Shown: positions 35,570 through 46,193, numbered from the stretch's first letter. The stretch: 64,000 nucleotides of DNA from Muribaculaceae bacterium (GCA_017396945.1 JAFQKI010000008.1:1-64000); one strand, 5' to 3'. Numbers and translations are program-made. The notes: generated by a model not told the origin, from the sequence alone.

Positions 35570-36844
35570 CTATTTTGATTTTACCAAAAGCCTGTTAAAC
35601 AATTCAATATACTGACTCGCTATTGATTCGGAAGCAAAACGTTCTTTAACACTCCGGTGCAATACTTCTCTCGGTATGGGGTTTTGCAAAGCCCATGCAA
35701 TTCCCTCGGCGATGCTTCGAGGCGACTTGTAATCGGCAATAAATCCGTTGACTTTATGATCGATAATATCACTTTGCCCACCCATGCCAAACGATACCGG
35801 CACACAGCCGGCAGCTTGTCCTTCAATCAATGTTCCCGGCAAAGTCTCATAAAGTGATGTCGATACCACTACTTTTGACCAGGCATATAGTTGACGCAAG
35901 AATTTATTGTCATTAACTCGTCCGAGATATTGGTGATGTATTCTTATCTTTTTCAATTTTGACTCATCGCGGAGCTCGCCAAACAAAATTATCGTGCATT
36001 GGCTCGCCAAGTCGGGATAATCGTCAAACATCACATTAAATGCCTCTATAGCCATGTCAAAACCCTTTATCGGGTCATCAAGGCGCGCCGCACCCATCAA
36101 TATCAGATTGCGATTGTAATCGACATTAAAATCTTTGACAGGCGCAGTGGGTTGTGTCATATAGAAATCAATCGGAAAGGCATTGTGAATAACCGAGACA
36201 TCTTGATCTTTCAATAACGCGCTCTCACGACATTTATCGGCAAGCCAATTGCTCACCGCCACAAAATGAATTTTATTGTCGCGGTATAACTTCTCTTTCT
36301 TTTCCCACACACGGCGTGACAAGTCGTTTTCATGTCGTCCTTTCTTGATATATGGGCAATAGCCACACCATGATTGAAATCCCTGACATTCGTGAGCATG
36401 GTGACAGATACCGGTCATGCACCACATATCGTGCATAGTCCACACCAACGGCTTGCCTAATTTCGCGAGACTTTTGACGCCTGACAATGATACCAATCCT
36501 TGATTTATCCAATTGAGTACCACAACATCAGCCTCCTTAACCCACGGATGACGATGCACCGACACTCCACACGACGCAATCGAGACTTTAAACAAATCTT
36601 TGCGATTAAATCCGTTCATCAAAAATATCTTCAACCGTTCAGGCAAGAAATGAACTATTCGCTCGCTACGATGGCATGCCAAAGCGACGTTATCATTATT
36701 CTCATCGCTTTTCAGCAACACGACCATGCGAGCATCCACTCCGGCGTCACGCAAAGCCTGCATAAGCCTGAACGTGACGACAGCCGCACCACCCAATTTG
36801 TCACTATGACTCAGAAGAACTACCTTTAACGCTTTTTTATCCAT
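35570..36844 (-). CDS. Glycosyltransferase family 4
   Basis: The 424-residue enzyme has a GT-B fold. LSHSDKLGGAAVVTFRL at the start is the acceptor-side domain, and the C-terminal part has LYETLPGTLIEGQAAGCVPV, the family's EX7E-type nucleotide-sugar site. A Cys/His-rich stretch (WCMTGICHHAHECQ, then WCGYCP) near residues 140-165 is shared by a subset of Bacteroidales GT4 enzymes. It follows a flippase gene by 15 bases and probably builds the surface glycan that the flippase moves. Confidence 0.88.
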   Translation of the reverse strand: MDKKALKVVLLSHSDKLGGAAVVTFRLMQALRDAGVDARMVVLLKSDENNDNVALACHRSERIVHFLPERLKIFLMNGFNRKDLFKVSIASCGVSVHRHPWVKEADVVVLNWINQGLVSLSGVKSLAKLGKPLVWTMHDMWCMTGICHHAHECQGFQSWCGYCPYIKKGRHENDLSRRVWEKKEKLYRDNKIHFVAVSNWLADKCRESALLKDQDVSVIHNAFPIDFYMTQPTAPVKDFNVDYNRNLILMGAARLDDPIKGFDMAIEAFNVMFDDYPDLASQCTIILFGELRDESKLKKIRIHHQYLGRVNDNKFLRQLYAWSKVVVSTSLYETLPGTLIEGQAAGCVPVSFGMGGQSDIIDHKVNGFIADYKSPRSIAEGIAWALQNPIPREVLHRSVKERFASESIASQYIELFNRLLVKSK

Positions 36845-36859
36845 TTCAATTTAATAATC

Positions 36860-38350
36860 TCAGGCATGACGTCGCAAAACACCGGGGATTGCAATTCTCT
36901 CCCTTTTCAGTATTATAACAACATAACCTGCAATAAGTAAGGTTCTTATTATATAATTTAACCAAGCATGTGGAGTAACCAACAGATAGGCTCCGACTCC
37001 ATATATCACCATTGCTATTATAAAATAGGAGATGATACGCCCCGTTTCATAACCGATAGGATGTTTTGCCTTTCCCACGAAATAAGAGGCTATCATCATC
37101 ACTCCATAACAAGCAAACGCCGCCCACGCACAAGCGACATATCCATATAACGGAACAAACGCGACGTTTAACGCAACCGTAACAGCAAGCCCAAGCAAAG
37201 AGAACCACATACCCCAGATTGTCTTATCGGTCAACTTGTACCACAATGAGAGGTTGAAAAACACTCCGAAAAACAATTCGGCAATCATGATAATCGGCAC
37301 TACCTGCAACCCACTGAAATACTTGGGAGAAATAAAGTATTTCAACACGTCGAGATAAAACATAACGCCAAGGAATATCAACAACGCAAATATCACGAAA
37401 TACTTCATCGCGTCGCGATAGGCCTGTTTTTTATCCTCACCCTTTGCCTTATTCTGAGCAAAAATAAACGGCTCGTAGGCAAATCGGAACGCTTGAATAA
37501 ACATAACCATCACAATGGCGATTTTATAGTTGGCTCCATATATGCCAAGTCCGGTCATTGCCTCTTGCTGATTGGTAACGAGTATAGGATAAAGAATTTT
37601 GTCAATCGTCTGGTTCATTATGCCGGCAATGCCAAGCACCAATAATGGGAACGAGTAAACCAGCATTTCACGCAACAATTTGCCGTTAAACGAGTATCTG
37701 ACTCCCATTATTTCAGGCAGTAGTAACAACAATGTCACCGCCGAGCTGATGAGATTGGATGCAAATATATAACCGATGCCAAACGCCGGGTCATAGAACC
37801 ACGCAATCGTGCCGGGAGCAACTCGCCACAACCAAGGGCACAACAGAATAAAGAATAGGTTTAACGCGATATTCACACCTATGTTAATCAGCCTTATAGC
37901 CGCAAACCTCAATGGGCGTTTCTGATAACGGAGATATGAAAAAGGTATTGACGTGTAGGCATCAATCCCAACAGCTATCGCCATCATCCACACAAATGAG
38001 GGATTTTTCCCACACTCCAACGCCTCTGAGATTGGAGAAATAAACGCGAATACCGCCAAAATAAACAACATTGATGTAACACCGAGTGAAATCAATGTTG
38101 TTGTGTAAACTTGTATCGGATCTTTCCACCGCTCATGATTGGCAAAGCGGAAAAAGCCTGTCTCCATGCCATAAGTGAGAATAATCAACACAAGTGCCAC
38201 AATCGAATAGATATAGGTCACTACGCCATATTCGTCGGCCGGGAACATTATTGTGTAAAGCGGTACAAGACACCAATTGAGAAATCGTCCTATGATGCTG
38301 CTCAACCCATAAATCGCCGTATCTTTTGCCAAACTCTTTATTCCTGCCAT
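36860..38350 (-). CDS. Polysaccharide flippase (Wzx/MATE-like)
   Basis: The 496-residue protein has about 14 hydrophobic helices and the opening of oligosaccharide flippases (LAKDTAIYGLSSIIGRFLNW). It should carry lipid-linked sugar units across the inner membrane. It starts four bases after the fic gene ends and is followed by the GT4 gene, so it belongs to the operon starting at DUF4254. Confidence 0.88.
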   Translation of the reverse strand: MAGIKSLAKDTAIYGLSSIIGRFLNWCLVPLYTIMFPADEYGVVTYIYSIVALVLIILTYGMETGFFRFANHERWKDPIQVYTTTLISLGVTSMLFILAVFAFISPISEALECGKNPSFVWMMAIAVGIDAYTSIPFSYLRYQKRPLRFAAIRLINIGVNIALNLFFILLCPWLWRVAPGTIAWFYDPAFGIGYIFASNLISSAVTLLLLLPEIMGVRYSFNGKLLREMLVYSFPLLVLGIAGIMNQTIDKILYPILVTNQQEAMTGLGIYGANYKIAIVMVMFIQAFRFAYEPFIFAQNKAKGEDKKQAYRDAMKYFVIFALLIFLGVMFYLDVLKYFISPKYFSGLQVVPIIMIAELFFGVFFNLSLWYKLTDKTIWGMWFSLLGLAVTVALNVAFVPLYGYVACAWAAFACYGVMMIASYFVGKAKHPIGYETGRIISYFIIAMVIYGVGAYLLVTPHAWLNYIIRTLLIAGYVVIILKRERIAIPGVLRRHA

Positions 38351-38354
38351 AAAT

Positions 38355-39113
38355 TCACTTCAGTAAATCCAATAATCGTTTAATTGATTCTTTTTCGGAA
38401 AGAGCCACCAACTCGATAAATTGAGATGAGTCTCTGTCTATATGAGACGCCTCCAACGCTTTATAATAAGCCAATTTTGAGTCGGCGTCTCCTTTAAGCG
38501 AAACAATTACATAACCTCGACGCAATAAATATAAATTCATTAACAATCGACATGTGCGACCATTTCCATCGATAAATGGATGAATGCGCACCAATTCGTC
38601 GTGTAAATATGCCGCGACGGCTATCGGATGCGCTCCTTGCGCTTCCAACTCATTATATTTTGATAAGAAATCGTCAAACAGTTTATCAATCAAATAAGGC
38701 TGAGGAGGAGTGTGGCGACTGCCGGAGATCAACCCCGGAACAGTTCTAAATTTGCCCGCATTATCCCTATCAATCCCACGCAATACAAGTGCATGAATTT
38801 GCAAAATCAGCCAACGATTAATCTCCACATCTTTTGACGCGACTTCTCTGATAAAATCAATCGCTTCTTTATGATTAATCGCTTCTAAATGCTCACGCAT
38901 GGATTTTCCCCCAATTGTCAACCCCTCGTTTACAACAAGCTCGGTTTCTTGCATTGTAAGAGTATTTCCCTCAATGCGATTACTCTCATAGGTGTATTCA
39001 ATATCCAACGCATCTTGAATTTTTGCAATCGCCGATGACGGAAGAGGACGCAAACATTTCAACTCTGCGTTTAACTCATCTATTTCATTGTAAATCGCTT
39101 CAAGATTATCCAT
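38355..39113 (-). CDS. Fic-family AMP transferase with its own inhibitory helix
   Basis: The 252-residue protein has the full Fic motif HPFIDGNGRTCR (H178 to R189). Fic enzymes attach AMP to hydroxyl side chains of target proteins. Near the N-terminus SNRIEG (S44-G49) matches the inhibitory pattern S/TxxxEG/N, so it is a class II, self-inhibited member. The ATG at 39113 is chosen; a TTG at 39131 would need to begin at the very stop of ruvB. Its placement between ruvB and the flippase looks like an insertion into that pair. The target is unknown. Confidence 0.9.
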   Translation of the reverse strand: MDNLEAIYNEIDELNAELKCLRPLPSSAIAKIQDALDIEYTYESNRIEGNTLTMQETELVVNEGLTIGGKSMREHLEAINHKEAIDFIREVASKDVEINRWLILQIHALVLRGIDRDNAGKFRTVPGLISGSRHTPPQPYLIDKLFDDFLSKYNELEAQGAHPIAVAAYLHDELVRIHPFIDGNGRTCRLLMNLYLLRRGYVIVSLKGDADSKLAYYKALEASHIDRDSSQFIELVALSEKESIKRLLDLLK

Positions 39114-39131
39114 ATTAAAAACCAATATCAA

Positions 39132-40139
39132 TTAAAACAATGAGGCATAGTCGAGTGGAGAGTGTCCCAAGTGGCTGTAAGCGAGTTCTGTCACCTCGCG
39201 CCCGCGAGGAGTGCGCTTTATAAATCCTTCTTTTATCAAGAATGGTTCATAAACTTCTTCTATAGTGCCTGCATCTTCGCCAAGGGCAGTAGCAATGGTA
39301 GATAATCCCACCGGTCCACCTTTAAACTTGGTGATAATAGTTGTGAGTATCTTATTGTCGATTTCGTCAAGACCATACTTGTCGATATTCAACGCCTCAA
39401 GAGCATATCGGGCTATTTCAGGATCGATTGAGCCATTTCCTTTAACTTGAGCGAAATCACGCACGCGTCGCAATAGCGCGTTGGCAATACGAGGAGTGCC
39501 ACGACTGCGCATTGCTATCTCATGAGCTGCCTCGGCAGTACATCTGACATTGAGCAGTTTAGCTGATCTTAATATAATGCGCTCCAACACTACATGGTCG
39601 TAATACTCCAAATGGCAATTTATACCGAAGCGGGCACGCAATGGAGATGTCAACAATCCGCTACGAGTAGTAGCTCCGATGAGAGTGAACGGCGACAACG
39701 TCAATTGCACGCTACGTGCGCCGGGACCTTTATCAATCATTATATCAATGCGATAGTCTTCCATCGCAGAGTATAGATATTCCTCTACCACCGGACTTAG
39801 ACGATGTATCTCATCAATAAACAACACATCGTTTTCTTCAAGCGATGTGAGTATCCCCGCCAAGTCTCCGGGTTTGTCAAGAACCGGTCCCGAAGTGATT
39901 TTCATACCCACTCCGAGTTCATTGGCTATAATGCCCGACAATGTCGTCTTCCCGAGTCCCGGAGGTCCATGAAACAATATGTGGTCAAGAGCCTCGCCTC
40001 GCATTCGGGCAGCGGCGACAAACACTTTGAGATTTTCCACAATTTTGTCTTGACCGCTGAATGAGTCAAACTCCGACGGTCGCAACGCTTTCTCAAAATC
40101 TTTATCTCCTTCTTTGGCTCTTATGTCAAATTCATCCAT
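39132..40139 (-). CDS. ruvB: Holliday junction branch-migration helicase RuvB
   Basis: The 335-residue AAA+ motor drives Holliday junction migration with RuvA. The Walker [10 protein letters not shown], Walker B DEIHRLSP, sensor GATTRSGLL and the C-terminal winged-helix end [17 protein letters not shown] are all present. The length is normal. ruvA and ruvC are not in the window. Confidence 0.97.
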   Translation of the reverse strand: MDEFDIRAKEGDKDFEKALRPSEFDSFSGQDKIVENLKVFVAAARMRGEALDHILFHGPPGLGKTTLSGIIANELGVGMKITSGPVLDKPGDLAGILTSLEENDVLFIDEIHRLSPVVEEYLYSAMEDYRIDIMIDKGPGARSVQLTLSPFTLIGATTRSGLLTSPLRARFGINCHLEYYDHVVLERIILRSAKLLNVRCTAEAAHEIAMRSRGTPRIANALLRRVRDFAQVKGNGSIDPEIARYALEALNIDKYGLDEIDNKILTTIITKFKGGPVGLSTIATALGEDAGTIEEVYEPFLIKEGFIKRTPRGREVTELAYSHLGHSPLDYASLF

Positions 40140-40145
40140 ACTACT

Positions 40146-41225
40146 CTACTTAGTAATCAATCTGTTGACTTTGTCGATGATGACTTGCGGGGGGATTCCT
40201 GCCAAGCAATGATAATCACCGCGATAACATGGTTTGTTGCCAAATACCGAACACGGACGACACGTCATAGACAACTGTATGGCATTATCCTCAGATTGTC
40301 GCCACCCCTTAAACCCGCAATAGGGATGAGTAGCACCCCAAATGCTGACTACAGGCACACCTACAAGTGCCGCGAGGTGCATATTGGCAGAGTCCATCGA
40401 CACCATCACATCAAGGTGACTCAACAATGCCAACTCTTTGCCGAAACCATATTTTTTCTCGGCAAGAGAGGTCGCAGTTGGATATTTCACAGCCCAATCA
40501 GCCAAAATTTTACGTTCTTCCTCTCCTCCTCCAAATAGGAATATCTTTGTATCGGGATGAGTCGCAAACTCGGCAACAACCTTTTCCATTAACTCAGGAG
40601 GATAAATTTTCCCTTTGTGCTTTGCAAAAGGGGCGATACCGATCCATGTTTCACTTGATTGTTTTGGTCCGGTAACTTCAGCAAGTGACGAGATATCACC
40701 TTTCCCACCATCAAACAAGCCGTTAAATCGCTCTTGCAAAGGCAAACCCATCTGATAGAATGCGGCTCGATAACGTGCACTTGAAGAGATGAGCGGCAAC
40801 ATGACTTTGTTGTGACGACGTGTCAAAGCCCGCTTATGTCCGCGGCCTTTATGAATGCGTGTCGTGGGGATGCCATGCAACCGGCACAAAAGACGCAACA
40901 CATGGGTGCGCAACACCTCATGCAAATCGACAAACGCATCTATATTGTAATCACGACGCAACTCCTTTAGCAGACGGCTCATGCCTTTAACTCCGTTATA
41001 ATCGTTTTTGACATCGATACCGAGCATCGTGAGATTTTGTGGCGGATTGACAAATATCGAAGTCATCGCCGGACGTGTCACCATTACAAAATTGACATCG
41101 GGATAGCAACGACACACGCTATAAACAACCGGAATGGATATAGCGACATCGCCTATCGCCGAAAATCGGGCGATAAGCACGTTTTTCAAACCGCGAGGGT
41201 TGTTTCCCTTATTATTTGCTGCCAT
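40146..41225 (-). CDS. Glycosyltransferase family 9 (heptosyltransferase-like)
   Basis: The 359-residue protein has the GT9 opening NVLIARFSAIGDVAISIP and, in the C-terminal half, VSMDSANMHLAALVGVPVVSIWGATHP, which binds the nucleotide sugar. It probably adds a sugar to lipopolysaccharide core. The start is the ATG at 41225. It overlaps the DUF4254 stop by 14 bases, and ruvB starts seven bases after its end. A Cys cluster near the end (CRPCSVFGNKPCYRGDYHC) is typical of Bacteroidales members. Confidence 0.9.
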   Translation of the reverse strand: MAANNKGNNPRGLKNVLIARFSAIGDVAISIPVVYSVCRCYPDVNFVMVTRPAMTSIFVNPPQNLTMLGIDVKNDYNGVKGMSRLLKELRRDYNIDAFVDLHEVLRTHVLRLLCRLHGIPTTRIHKGRGHKRALTRRHNKVMLPLISSSARYRAAFYQMGLPLQERFNGLFDGGKGDISSLAEVTGPKQSSETWIGIAPFAKHKGKIYPPELMEKVVAEFATHPDTKIFLFGGGEEERKILADWAVKYPTATSLAEKKYGFGKELALLSHLDVMVSMDSANMHLAALVGVPVVSIWGATHPYCGFKGWRQSEDNAIQLSMTCRPCSVFGNKPCYRGDYHCLAGIPPQVIIDKVNRLITK

Positions 41226-41817
41226 AAAGCACCGGATTGGTTTCCGGGTCATTGTACATCTTCATCTGGCGATAAACCTTCATGTACTTGCGACCGGCGG
41301 CGATATCCTCAAGCAGCTGATTGATAGCTGTAGTGAGATCCTTGCGTTGCTCCAAAAGCACATCAAGTTTGGCTTGGCACTTAGCGATATGAGCTTCTGA
41401 AGCGTCGGTGCGTCTCACCTCAACCTGCATGTGATAAATTTTTAATGCGAGGATTGAGAGACGGTCGAGCGCCCATGCCGGCGACTCGGTGTTGATAGTC
41501 GCATTGGCGGCGACTTCCACCCCTTTGTATTTCTCACGGAAATATGTGTCAAGCTCCTCCACCATGTCGGTGCGATCTTGGTTTGACTTATCGATGCGAC
41601 GTTTCAACGCCAATGCCGCAACCGGGTCGATTTGAGGGTCGCGTATTATATCTTCGAGATGCCATTGCACCGCGTCAATCCAGTTTTTGGCGTGCAAGGT
41701 GTGCTCGATGGTTCCTTCTTGATATGGGTTGGCAACCACAGCGTCAACATCATCGGTAACATGATATAACGCAGTTGATTTATCAAAAATCTCGTTACAA
41801 TTTCCGGCAAAATTCAT
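41212..41817 (-). CDS. DUF4254 family protein
   Basis: The 201-residue helical protein matches DUF4254, a family regularly encoded next to a GT9 enzyme in Bacteroidota. It has WHLEDIIRDP and DQVDMVEELD-like segments (here DRTDMVEELDTYF), and no catalytic motif. It overlaps the glycosyltransferase gene downstream. It is the first gene of the probable operon DUF4254-GT9-ruvB-fic-flippase-GT4. Its molecular role is unknown. Confidence 0.85.
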   Translation of the reverse strand: MNFAGNCNEIFDKSTALYHVTDDVDAVVANPYQEGTIEHTLHAKNWIDAVQWHLEDIIRDPQIDPVAALALKRRIDKSNQDRTDMVEELDTYFREKYKGVEVAANATINTESPAWALDRLSILALKIYHMQVEVRRTDASEAHIAKCQAKLDVLLEQRKDLTTAINQLLEDIAAGRKYMKVYRQMKMYNDPETNPVLYGSK

Positions 41818-41848
41818 ATTCTGTCAAATTTATCTGATTACAATTTTA

Positions 41849-41856
41849 CAAATATA
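41849..41856 (-). promoter_or_regulatory. Promoter -7 box for the DUF4254 operon
   Basis: TATATTTG on the minus strand, 31 bases before the ATG at 41817. Apart from this box and the plus-strand one at 42092, the 304-base gap 41818-42121 shows only AT-rich sequence. Confidence 0.6.
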
Positions 41857-42091
41857 ACCCTTTTAGCCCCAAAGTTCCAAAAAAAATCGCCGTTTCGTCT
41901 CATTTTTGTAAAATCCACACTAATAAAACCACAAAATGCGATACAGATTTTTCATAACTTTCATCCATATCGCACATGTCACATTGTTAATTTGAGAAGA
42001 AATCTCTGAGTAAAATCCAACAAACGAGACTTTACACCTCACAAAATATTAAATTAATCCTCATTTTTACACTTACATTGATTATTTTCTT

Positions 42092-42099
42092 TAAATTTG
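42092..42099 (+). promoter_or_regulatory. Promoter -7 box for the DUF3857 pair
   Basis: TAAATTTG, 22 bases before the ATG at 42122. Confidence 0.65.
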
Positions 42100-42121
42100 C
42101 AATTATAAAAGTCTTTACTTC

Positions 42122-43951
42122 ATGAAAAAACAGAAACTTTGGATATTGTTAATTATACTAATTTTCCCTTTATCGGTTTTTGCAGAAAATGATGATAATA
42201 TCATAATTTCAGATGCAGAGGTGATTTATTCCATTATCGCTTCAAAATCTGGAAATCAAATTAAAAAGGTCAAAATGAAATCAACGACCATTTATGAGGC
42301 TACACGTACAAGTGGCAACGCCTTGGCTGTTGAATTTTACAATGATTATATCACGATCGATAAAGCCTCCGGAGCTAAAGCCAACTATCGACATTGGATT
42401 TCTAATGATCTATTTTATGTCGATTCCAAAGTTTGTTATATGGATCTTCCAATTAAGAAAAAAGGAGGAACCGCAAAAGCGGTTTTTGAAAAAACATATA
42501 TTAATGCCGCACATTTCACACAGATAATACTTCCATCTGCATCTTATTTCACAAAGAATAAGACAATAAAAATTGTAGTCCCTGCGACACTATCGAGCAT
42601 AATAAAGATTGTAGAAAAAGATTTTACACCAGAAATAACTTCACAACGCATTATTGATAAAGATGGGAATATAACATATATATACACCCTTTCAGATATC
42701 CCAAACATCTCATCCGGAGAGCCATTTTCCCCGCCAATTGAAACAAAAATTCCACGACTTTATATACTGGGGCAATTTGCTGATTTAGGAGAATTATATA
42801 AATACTTATACTCCTATACAACCGATATCGATGAAAATATAGAACAACTCAACTCCTTTGTAGCTGATTTAACGAAAAATTGCAATTCCAACCAAGAACG
42901 TATCTCAAAAATAACCGAGTGGGTACAACAAAATATCAGATATATCGCAATTGAGCATGGCGAATATGGAACACGACCCGACAAAGCAAGCGAAGTGTTT
43001 CGCAAGCGATATGGAGATTGTAAAGGGATGTCGTCTTTGTTAAAAGCAATGTTTAGATTTGTAGGATTGGATGCTCGTTTGGCTTGGATCGGCACTGAGC
43101 AAGTTGGAAGTCAATACTCTGAAATATATTCTTTGGCATCAGGAAATCACATGATATGCGCACTAATTAATGCCGATTCCGTTTTATACGTGGATGGGAC
43201 TAGTTCTTATCTACCAATAGGTCACTATCACCCTTCAATACAAGGGCGCGACGTATTGATTGAGGATGGTGAGAGTAATTACATTTTAAATAAAATACCT
43301 GTTCAATCACCAATGATTAATTCTGATATATTACATTCTGAATTGGTCATTAGTGACAATAAATTAACCGGTACTCAATCTCGCATATTAACAGGAGTAA
43401 ATAGGATGTCACTATGCGCACAATATAATTCTCTTGACATTTCTAAACGTAATGATTTTATAAATCGATTTGTCTCATATCCAAAGAAAAATGTAGATAT
43501 TACAACATCAACAATTATAGGCAATTCATTAGACGCATCTGAAACAATTATTTCTTCGACTATCCTCGAAAATGATGCTTGCCGGCATTTAGGAGATGCT
43601 ATATATATCAACTTACTTCCTATACGCTACCCTAATGCAAAAACCATTAATCTGCAAAATCGGAAGCAAGATGTCTTATTTCATTTTCCCACCAATTTTG
43701 AGGCAAATATAAAAATTACAATTCCTGATGGATTTAAGGTAAAACACATCCCGATGCATTATAGCTCTATAAATAAATGGTTTGAAGCCGAGATAAATTA
43801 TAGCATAGCAAATGGAATAATTAAATGTAACGCTCGATTTACTTTGATAAAACGAGATGTGGCACTTAATGAGATTAATCAATGGAACTTACTTATACGA
43901 GATTTCAATCAGGCAAATAGTGAACAATTAGTTTTGACAACCTCAAATTAA
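42122..43951 (+). CDS. Exported DUF3857/transglutaminase-like protein
   Basis: The 609-residue protein has a signal peptide (MKKQKLWILLIILIFPLSVFA), an N-terminal DUF3857 domain (about 30-200) and a transglutaminase-like domain. The triad is complete: Cys300 in YGDCKGMS, His343 in GNHMI and Asp358 in YVDGT. It could cleave or cross-link peptides in the periplasm. The gene is clearly more AT-rich than its flanks. The partner gene begins 11 bases after its stop. Confidence 0.88.
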   Translation: MKKQKLWILLIILIFPLSVFAENDDNIIISDAEVIYSIIASKSGNQIKKVKMKSTTIYEATRTSGNALAVEFYNDYITIDKASGAKANYRHWISNDLFYVDSKVCYMDLPIKKKGGTAKAVFEKTYINAAHFTQIILPSASYFTKNKTIKIVVPATLSSIIKIVEKDFTPEITSQRIIDKDGNITYIYTLSDIPNISSGEPFSPPIETKIPRLYILGQFADLGELYKYLYSYTTDIDENIEQLNSFVADLTKNCNSNQERISKITEWVQQNIRYIAIEHGEYGTRPDKASEVFRKRYGDCKGMSSLLKAMFRFVGLDARLAWIGTEQVGSQYSEIYSLASGNHMICALINADSVLYVDGTSSYLPIGHYHPSIQGRDVLIEDGESNYILNKIPVQSPMINSDILHSELVISDNKLTGTQSRILTGVNRMSLCAQYNSLDISKRNDFINRFVSYPKKNVDITTSTIIGNSLDASETIISSTILENDACRHLGDAIYINLLPIRYPNAKTINLQNRKQDVLFHFPTNFEANIKITIPDGFKVKHIPMHYSSINKWFEAEINYSIANGIIKCNARFTLIKRDVALNEINQWNLLIRDFNQANSEQLVLTTSN

Positions 43952-43962
43952 AAACATAAATT

Positions 43963-46116
43963 ATGAAACGATTAAATTTGATATTATTATCTGTCATTAT
44001 AATAGCATTTTCTGTTTCAGCAGATAATGATGAAAAATTCTTCTTAAAGGCTCAAGAAATTGTATGGGGAGAGAATGACCCTGATTTCAATGCAATGATT
44101 GTAATCCCCGATAGTTTGTACGGCAATGAATCTGCGGTTATAATTGCAATGCATCAAAAAATAGATGTAAAGCGAGTACAACAACTGAATGTTGGCAAAT
44201 ACACAACATCAGGGAAAGCATTTACCAATGCCATTGAGATGAAATCAATTAGTCGTATGATGATAAAATTGAATGATGCTAATGCAGTAGAAGAGTATTC
44301 TGATTTTGATTTTTCAACAGACCGAGAGACTAAGGTAGAAGGCTATCCATATCAGTATGTGTCATCGGCATTTGGAGCTCGCGTATTTAAACCAAATGGC
44401 ATGGTCATTAATGTGGACTGTAGCAATGCATATTCTATCACCGAAGGCAAAAAAAATAAGGTCGTTGAACGACGTATCCCAATTCCCGGGCTTGAACCCG
44501 GCGATGTGATTGAGTATTTTTATTATGATGAAGTGTGGCTTGACGAATTTGACTTAGAGCCATTTATATTTTTATTTGCTCGCAAATATCCGATGATGCT
44601 TTATAAAATAGAGTGTCATATCGACCCGGAAATAACTGTTGAATATCGTAATTTCAATGGTGCGCCGATACTACTTGGCTCAATTAAAAAAGATGGAACC
44701 AGAGTACTTGGAATAGAGGCAATTGAAATTCCAAAACGAGAGACAGGTGAGTGGATGTCATCGGCTCGGCAATTGCCATATATAAAAATGTATGTAATGA
44801 ATAACCAGAAAGGCTCTCTCGTGTATCGTCCCAAAAGTTCCCGCATCGGAATCTCTTGTGGATTAGACGCAAGTCACTACTATCGAGACATCTCACATGT
44901 ATTAACCGATATGAATCTCTCTACAGGGATTGTTTCAAGAGCAACTAAAATTGTAAAAAAATTAATTGAAAATCATCCTGAATTTACCACTCGTCAGATT
45001 ATTGATGCCGCATGGTTAGCAACAGTATATGAAGGTTTAGTAGATGAAAAATCATATTCTACAATAGCATTATCTCTTTATTTCCCTGAGGTGCTGAAAA
45101 AACTGAAAATCACTGAAGAGGTAGGTGTTGGAGTCGTAAACTCACGAAAGTCTGTACCAATCTCACAGATATTGCATTGGCAGGAACCAACCTATATGAA
45201 TTTTGTGGGAGACAGTTGTTATATGCTTTCGACCGACTTTTGTTTTCTTCCAGGAGAATTCTCGGGATATTATGCAGGAGAGGAGGCTGCTGTATTTATG
45301 TGTAATGGAGATAAATTCACCTCTCAAGATCCTCAGATAAGAACGATGCCAACAACTCGTATTGTTCAAAATACAATGAGAACAGATATTAATGTGTCGT
45401 TAGATTCTACCGACATGAATATGCTTAACATCAATCGTAGTGTGAAATTTAATGGAGCGATGAAAGAGGTTGGTAGTTATGTGCTTGATACTTATGGTTG
45501 GATAACTTCTGTCGAAGATTACCTTGAAATACCAATTAATGACAGAGAAAAATCTCATGTAGATTCAGTGGAAATAAAAAAACAATTCGATGAGTTGTTT
45601 ATGCTTGAAGCCGAACTAATACTTGGAGTGAAACCAAGTAAAATACATGACTACGCAATTACTTCACGAGGCGTAACACCCGATGCGCCGTCCGTGAGTT
45701 ATACCATGACATGTGATGTTGATGGTCTTGTGGCACGAGCAGATAAAGACTTAATAATTTCATTAGGGAAATTATTGGGGAATAATACTACCATCGAAGA
45801 ATCTGAAAGAAATCGTAATGCACACATTTATCGACGTTGTCCCAATCAATATCAATATGTCATAACATTTGATATTCCCAAAGGCTATACAATAAATCAA
45901 GCAAGTCTGGATTTAGCTACACAAAATGTAACTAATGAATGTGGTGCATTTATTACGCAAGCAAAAATAGATGGGAACAAACTGACTTTGGTGGCATTTG
46001 AACGCTATCTTAGATATGTTGAGTCGGCAGAAAGATGGTCGCAGTTCTTGCAATTGGTTGATGCGGTCGCAGCCTTTGGAAATTCGGCTATCATCCTAAC
46101 TCCTACCACCGAATAG
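43963..46116 (+). CDS. Exported DUF3857 protein with no transglutaminase active site
   Basis: The 717-residue protein has a signal peptide (MKRLNLILLSVIIIAFSVSA), a DUF3857-like region (about 70-250, with PGLEPGDVIEYFYYD) and a long helical middle. At the place where the partner has its Cys-His-Asp triad, no GDCKG-like motif is seen. It looks like a companion of the upstream gene, perhaps a scaffold or substrate-binding protein. AT-rich like its neighbour. Confidence 0.75.
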   Translation: MKRLNLILLSVIIIAFSVSADNDEKFFLKAQEIVWGENDPDFNAMIVIPDSLYGNESAVIIAMHQKIDVKRVQQLNVGKYTTSGKAFTNAIEMKSISRMMIKLNDANAVEEYSDFDFSTDRETKVEGYPYQYVSSAFGARVFKPNGMVINVDCSNAYSITEGKKNKVVERRIPIPGLEPGDVIEYFYYDEVWLDEFDLEPFIFLFARKYPMMLYKIECHIDPEITVEYRNFNGAPILLGSIKKDGTRVLGIEAIEIPKRETGEWMSSARQLPYIKMYVMNNQKGSLVYRPKSSRIGISCGLDASHYYRDISHVLTDMNLSTGIVSRATKIVKKLIENHPEFTTRQIIDAAWLATVYEGLVDEKSYSTIALSLYFPEVLKKLKITEEVGVGVVNSRKSVPISQILHWQEPTYMNFVGDSCYMLSTDFCFLPGEFSGYYAGEEAAVFMCNGDKFTSQDPQIRTMPTTRIVQNTMRTDINVSLDSTDMNMLNINRSVKFNGAMKEVGSYVLDTYGWITSVEDYLEIPINDREKSHVDSVEIKKQFDELFMLEAELILGVKPSKIHDYAITSRGVTPDAPSVSYTMTCDVDGLVARADKDLIISLGKLLGNNTTIEESERNRNAHIYRRCPNQYQYVITFDIPKGYTINQASLDLATQNVTNECGAFITQAKIDGNKLTLVAFERYLRYVESAERWSQFLQLVDAVAAFGNSAIILTPTTE

Positions 46117-46193
46117 CTAAAATTTTAGATTTGACGCCAACCATATATTAATAAGACTGTTTAATTATCTGAGAGATATAACGTCATAGAATT

